Shown one piece after another: positions 60,281 through 64,000 of a DNA stretch of 64,000 nucleotides. The stretch is from Aphrophora alni. Taxonomy: Eukaryota > Arthropoda > Insecta > Hemiptera > Aphrophoridae. The notes under the pieces were generated by a model that was not told the origin of the DNA, made no database searches, and was given only the letters and a program-made list of their open reading frames with translations. The position numbers and the translations under genes are program-made. The first letter of the stretch is position 1; each line of letters starts with the position of its first letter. The stretch is taken from the NCBI GenBank assembly GCA_963513935.1, contig OY740768.1, positions 62,479,023-62,543,022 of the forward strand, in the 5' to 3' direction.

Positions 60281-61870
60281 ATAAGTGAGGTTCTGCCAAA
60301 GGATGGATGTTTTCGGAATGACAGGGCTGTAGAAAAAACAATAAAACAAAAGATTAAAGTTAAAAAAGTTAAAGTGCAGGTAAATACCAAAAAGTTAGGA
60401 AATAAAAAAGTTACTCCTTGTACTAGGATCGAACCTGAAGTAGGCGAAAAAGTCGTCGAAAAGGAGCGCGAATATCAACCTAAACAATTAGGTAGTTTAA
60501 ATGTCAATATTAGAGAAGACTTGCTAGATAATAAGGACGAGCCAATTATAACTGAAAAACCCATAGAAGAAATACCCGCGATTCCAGTCGAACTTGGAAC
60601 AAGTACCGGTTACCTTGAGATTGACACAGGAGCTGAAGTAAGCGTTATCCAACAGGATTACCTCGATCAATTAAAATCGGAAGATGTCAAAATCTTAGAA
60701 TTACCGGTAGCGTGCCTAGAAATAATTGGGGAATTAAAAGGGAAGGTGCAAAAAATTAACAAGCAAGTCCTAATTGAAATTAAACTGTTAGATAAATGCG
60801 TAGATCTACAATTTTTGGTAGTAAAAGGTCTAAAATCTAGGATAATTATGGGATGTGACCTTTTATATAATTTACAAGCCAAAATAAACATGCAAGAAAA
60901 ATTTGCAATGTTTAAAATAGGTCAGGATAATATTAAAATCCCGTTTATTGACAAAAAAGTTGCAATAACACGTGTAAAGGGAAAATGTTTTAATATTAAT
61001 TCCCGATACTATAAAAACAATAAATCAATAAATTTAATTAAATCGGAGGTAATTAAATCCGACAAAATCGAGGCGATAAATACTAAACTCCAAACCAATA
61101 AGTTAAATGAAAATGAAATTAGCATAAATGAGTTAGTAAACAAAGCTGAAATCGTTAATGTACCGGAAATAGAAAAAACGGGCATCAACGATGTAATGGA
61201 AGGGAATTGTAGCATGTGTCAAGACAGGAAGCCGGACACAACAGCTAGGAATATTGATAAGATTAGGATACAAAACGAAGAAGGGTTGGATCAAATGATA
61301 CCGAAGGGGTTATCTGTTCAACGAAGGAAGGGGCAAAAATCCAAAAAAATAATCGTACCTAAGATGCTATCTAAAGAAGCCAAGGACGAAATTTCGCGTA
61401 ATAGGGCATTAAAAAAGATTAATGTACCAATTAAAGTTAGGTATAGTGGTGAAAAATATCCAGTTACCAACTACGCGTCGCGACGCAGCCAAAGTAGCCG
61501 AAACTGTAAATATCCAAATAAGCGTTGTAATCCAAATCAGGCGAAGTCAAGCACTGCACTACACGGTAAATATTCCGACCACTCGATTAACAATAAAAAG
61601 TATAATAATAAACAATCACAAGAAGAATTAATATCTGTAGGAGGAACAGACACGCGTGACTACAATCAACTGTCAAAAGTGCGTGGAAAAATGTCTAAAG
61701 TCAGATTTAAAAACACTGATATTTCTGTTGTAAATAAAACTAAATTAAGTAGGAAACATGTACGGTACAAAGAGAAAGTAGGCCAAATTGGAAGTCAGCT
61801 GTGTGGACTTAGACATGGAGTGAAGACAGATATCAAATGTAAATATTATGAATTAGTAAACACTCAATGA
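60281..61870 (+). CDS. pro: Element E protease and linker
   Basis: This part reads in the same frame as the preceding Gag tail, whereas the A and B elements need a -1 shift; the A9 tract before it may have changed length. The protease active site is LEIDTGAEVSVIQ (Asp codon 60623-60625), with IIMGCDLLYNL as its core. A long Lys/Asn-rich linker without the 97-residue repeats follows and ends KYYELVNTQ at 61870. No RT motifs follow in any frame. Confidence 0.75.
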   Translation: MSEVLPKDGCFRNDRAVEKTIKQKIKVKKVKVQVNTKKLGNKKVTPCTRIEPEVGEKVVEKEREYQPKQLGSLNVNIREDLLDNKDEPIITEKPIEEIPAIPVELGTSTGYLEIDTGAEVSVIQQDYLDQLKSEDVKILELPVACLEIIGELKGKVQKINKQVLIEIKLLDKCVDLQFLVVKGLKSRIIMGCDLLYNLQAKINMQEKFAMFKIGQDNIKIPFIDKKVAITRVKGKCFNINSRYYKNNKSINLIKSEVIKSDKIEAINTKLQTNKLNENEISINELVNKAEIVNVPEIEKTGINDVMEGNCSMCQDRKPDTTARNIDKIRIQNEEGLDQMIPKGLSVQRRKGQKSKKIIVPKMLSKEAKDEISRNRALKKINVPIKVRYSGEKYPVTNYASRRSQSSRNCKYPNKRCNPNQAKSSTALHGKYSDHSINNKKYNNKQSQEELISVGGTDTRDYNQLSKVRGKMSKVRFKNTDISVVNKTKLSRKHVRYKEKVGQIGSQLCGLRHGVKTDIKCKYYELVNTQ

Positions 61871-62889
61871 ATGAAGATAGAAAATGACAGGAACTAAAGT
61901 AGGCTAGGATGGGACGGTTTGCAACACAGCTGAACTAAAGTCAAGGGAAGTTCAAGGTCGACGGAAGTGGAGAGAGGGAACACGGCAGACTGAGAAGACT
62001 GAAATGAAGGAAGTAGGCCTAAATAAACAACTCAACGCATCTCAATTGATTGAAAGGCTCAAGTATTTCTATCTTACATGCTAATGTGTTTGCTAGTTTT
62101 AAATTAAATAGTAATACAGATCCAGGAAGAAAACGTTCGAATATAACCTACGAACAAATCAGGTGCCTGGAATGGCCTAATACACGAGTCAGGGGTGTAT
62201 AGGGGTTGCATATTAATTACCAGAAAATTAATTATGAGTAAAAGTTGTTAGGAGAATCGGAGTAGTTAGGATTCTGGAAGAAAGAAGTTTAACTAATAAA
62301 CTAGGAAAAACTTAGAAAAAAAAAACTTAAACAAATAAACAATTAATTAATTAAAAAACTCTCAATTATTGTAATTGAAGCCACAAAGGCAAATAAAAAA
62401 AAAAAAAAAAAAGGGTAATGTAAATAAAACGTACAAAAAACTCGGATTGTAAAAATTCGGGAAATATGAATGCAAGGAACATAACAGTAGTATGAAAATG
62501 TAATCCAGTAAAGTATTGTTAGTTGGTTATCAGGCAAATTAAAATGTGTCCCTGTATTTATATAAGTTGTGTACAGTATAAACATGTGTTTTCAGTGGAA
62601 GTGAACTCACCCAGTGAACATTTCAAACAGAAATGTATACCATGTCATGTTGTATAAATGTAATTTCAGATTATGCAGAATAAGAAGAACAATGAAATGT
62701 ATAGTATGAATTGTATATATAAAAATTATGAATATGCAATCTGTAAATTGTTAGGATAGGAAGGCAGAACTAGATATAAGAATGTAATAAGATAGGAGGA
62801 AATTTGAAAGGGAAGTATTATTATATTTAGTGGTTTTCAATATCTTGGATTTATGGCGGAGCCGATCAAATCAGATATCTTAAGAGGGG
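61871..62889 (+). other. Element E 3' UTR and polypurine tract
   Basis: Noncoding, about 1 kb, with an A17 run near 62395. It ends in the polypurine tract TTAAGAGGGG (to 62889) before the 3' LTR. Confidence 0.7.
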
Positions 62890-64000
62890 TAGCTTACAAC
62901 GGACAAAACCCGTTGTAGGTCCTGGATTTTGAATTTGTAATTAATTTTATAAATTTGAATAGTCCGGACTTACCGTGGGCTAAAGCCGCATGTAGGTCAC
63001 GAAAATCATGTTGACGCGGGAAGGTAGTTATCTGGCTAAGTTAAACTCTTGGACCCTGCCTGTTCGAAAAGGAATAAGGACTTGTAAAAAATACTTAAAA
63101 ATTAATACGGGAAGCAAAAATCCAGAAATTAAATAAAAGCAAATATCTTCAGGAAATGCATTACGCTAACCGTGGGTGTATTAACTGCAAGATTAGATAA
63201 TATAAAGTCACAAAGTTACGTAAAATACAGACTATTAAAGTATGTAAAGAAATTCAAAATTCCTCTAAATTGAAAAAGAAAAGGTTTTTCAGGCTTTTCA
63301 TAAGAAGGCCTAAAATAAAGGTAAAATAAGTTTTTGCGAAATTTCGTTAAATAAAAAAGTTAATGTTAATCCACTAAGTTCAAATGATAAAAAAGTATAT
63401 AAAAAAGAAAGTTTTTTAAATTCTAACCAAAACAAATTTTAGTAATGATAAACAAAATGTATAATTAAAAAGAAAAACTTGAAATTTTATTAAAGGAAAA
63501 AGGTGACAGAATTCGCACCTTTATAGCAAGATAAAAAGTTAAACTTAAACTTTTATTAACTCAAAACGCTAAATAGTATGCTGATAACGTAGTTATGTAA
63601 AAATAATCCAGTATTTAAAATATGTTTCGGGAATAAAGTAAAGCCCAAGTTTGTAGAAAATCGTTTAACTCCCTAACCCTACAGCAAGACAACCAGAAGC
63701 AGAAAAAAAGAGAAAATCCGGCTAGTTAACACAAACCAAAAGGACATAAAGAAGTGAAAACAAAAAACCGGGAAAAACAAAAAACAAAGACTTTTCCGGG
63801 AGAAATCGCCGCGGAAAAACGGGCGCGGGTCGTGTACGCGAACCAAGAATCGTACGAACATCACTCGAGTTCGTGTGTAAAGAAGACAACGAGCTGAATT
63901 CAAAAATGTCACTCTCAATAAAATAAGGAAAACCCTGGAGGAGTTACAAAGGAAAAGGATTTTCAATGGCCAAAACTGCACGGAGAGAGATAAGAGAGGA
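62890..64000 (+). repeat. Element E 3' LTR (partial, window end)
   Basis: Colinear with 56142-57252. Differences seen: T/G at the third base and A/C at 56771 versus 63519. The rest, including U5 and the flank, lies beyond the window. Confidence 0.9.

Larger units (their letters stand above)
56142..64000 (+). mobile_element. Element E: Gag-Pro-only LTR retrotransposon, cut by the window end
   Basis: The 5' LTR (about 56142-58738, 2.6 kb) and the first 1111 bp of the 3' LTR (62890-64000) flank a tRNA-Lys PBS, a coiled-coil Gag, an aspartic protease and a lysine-rich linker. The two LTR parts differ at about two positions, so the insertion is very young. Reverse transcriptase, RNase H and integrase are absent between 61870 and the 3' LTR. 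Gag and protease are related to, but well diverged from, elements A and B. It would need enzymes from an autonomous relative to move. Confidence 0.85.

Overview
The window looks like arthropod, most likely insect, nuclear DNA. It is AT-rich, a host gene is split by canonical GT-AG introns, the mobile elements belong to insect-type families (an errantivirus with a baculovirus-F-like envelope gene, Ty3/gypsy elements primed by tRNA-Lys, an R1/TRAS-like non-LTR element, a TA-flanked DNA transposon), and short TTAGG-type motifs occur. No CRISPR array, bacterial operon or rRNA gene is visible. The species cannot be fixed from the sequence.

Host gene. One minus-strand gene encodes a secreted chymotrypsin-fold serine protease of about 356 residues. 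Its three coding exons lie at 54253-54023 (signal peptide, propeptide, activation site), 39049-38769 (catalytic His) and 2006-1448 (catalytic Asp and Ser). Splice sites and phases agree, so about 1.07 kb of coding sequence is spread over 52.8 kb. The introns (about 15.0 and 36.8 kb) consist largely of retrotransposons. The four LTR elements whose orientation can be read from coding sequence are all antisense to the gene; two solo LTRs (35927-38362 and 9483-11535) also read on the plus strand.

Intron 2 (2007-38768). After a stretch of old diverged tandem repeats (about 2340-5460) come three related insertions in the same direction, separated only by (AC)n tracts: element A (5785-17391, Gag-Pro only, defective), element B (17592-35872, complete gag and pol) and a solo LTR C (35927-38362). 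All have LTRs of about 2.45-2.56 kb running TG...CA. Element A carries a solo LTR G (9483-11535) inside gag. Element B carries a full-length R1-like element F (24301-29929, minus strand) inside pol, with a 14-bp target duplication.

Intron 1 (39050-54022). It holds a decayed non-LTR fragment (about 39960-40470), a candidate solo LTR (41212-41896), a compound AC/AT microsatellite and an endogenous errantivirus D (45342-53982; gag, pol, env, two 344-bp LTRs, TATA target duplication). D carries a DNA transposon H (45725-46641) in its leader, and its 3' LTR stops 40 bp from the exon 1 splice donor. Upstream of the gene, element E (56142 to beyond 64000) is a second Gag-Pro-only element with LTRs of about 2.6 kb, next to a (TA)n tract.

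Most notable: downstream of the A, B and C LTRs, and partly inside their U5 ends, are tandem units of about 50-60 bp. Each contains the tRNA-Lys primer binding site, and several extend well past the usual 18 nt to match the complement of about 38 nt of tRNA-Lys(CUU), stopping where the anticodon loop would begin. This suggests reverse transcription that ran past the usual m1A58 stop into the tRNA primer, with tandem amplification. A further theme is that every full-length LTR element, and the solo LTR C, abuts an alternating purine-pyrimidine dinucleotide tract; G, nested in gag, and the 41212 candidate do not.
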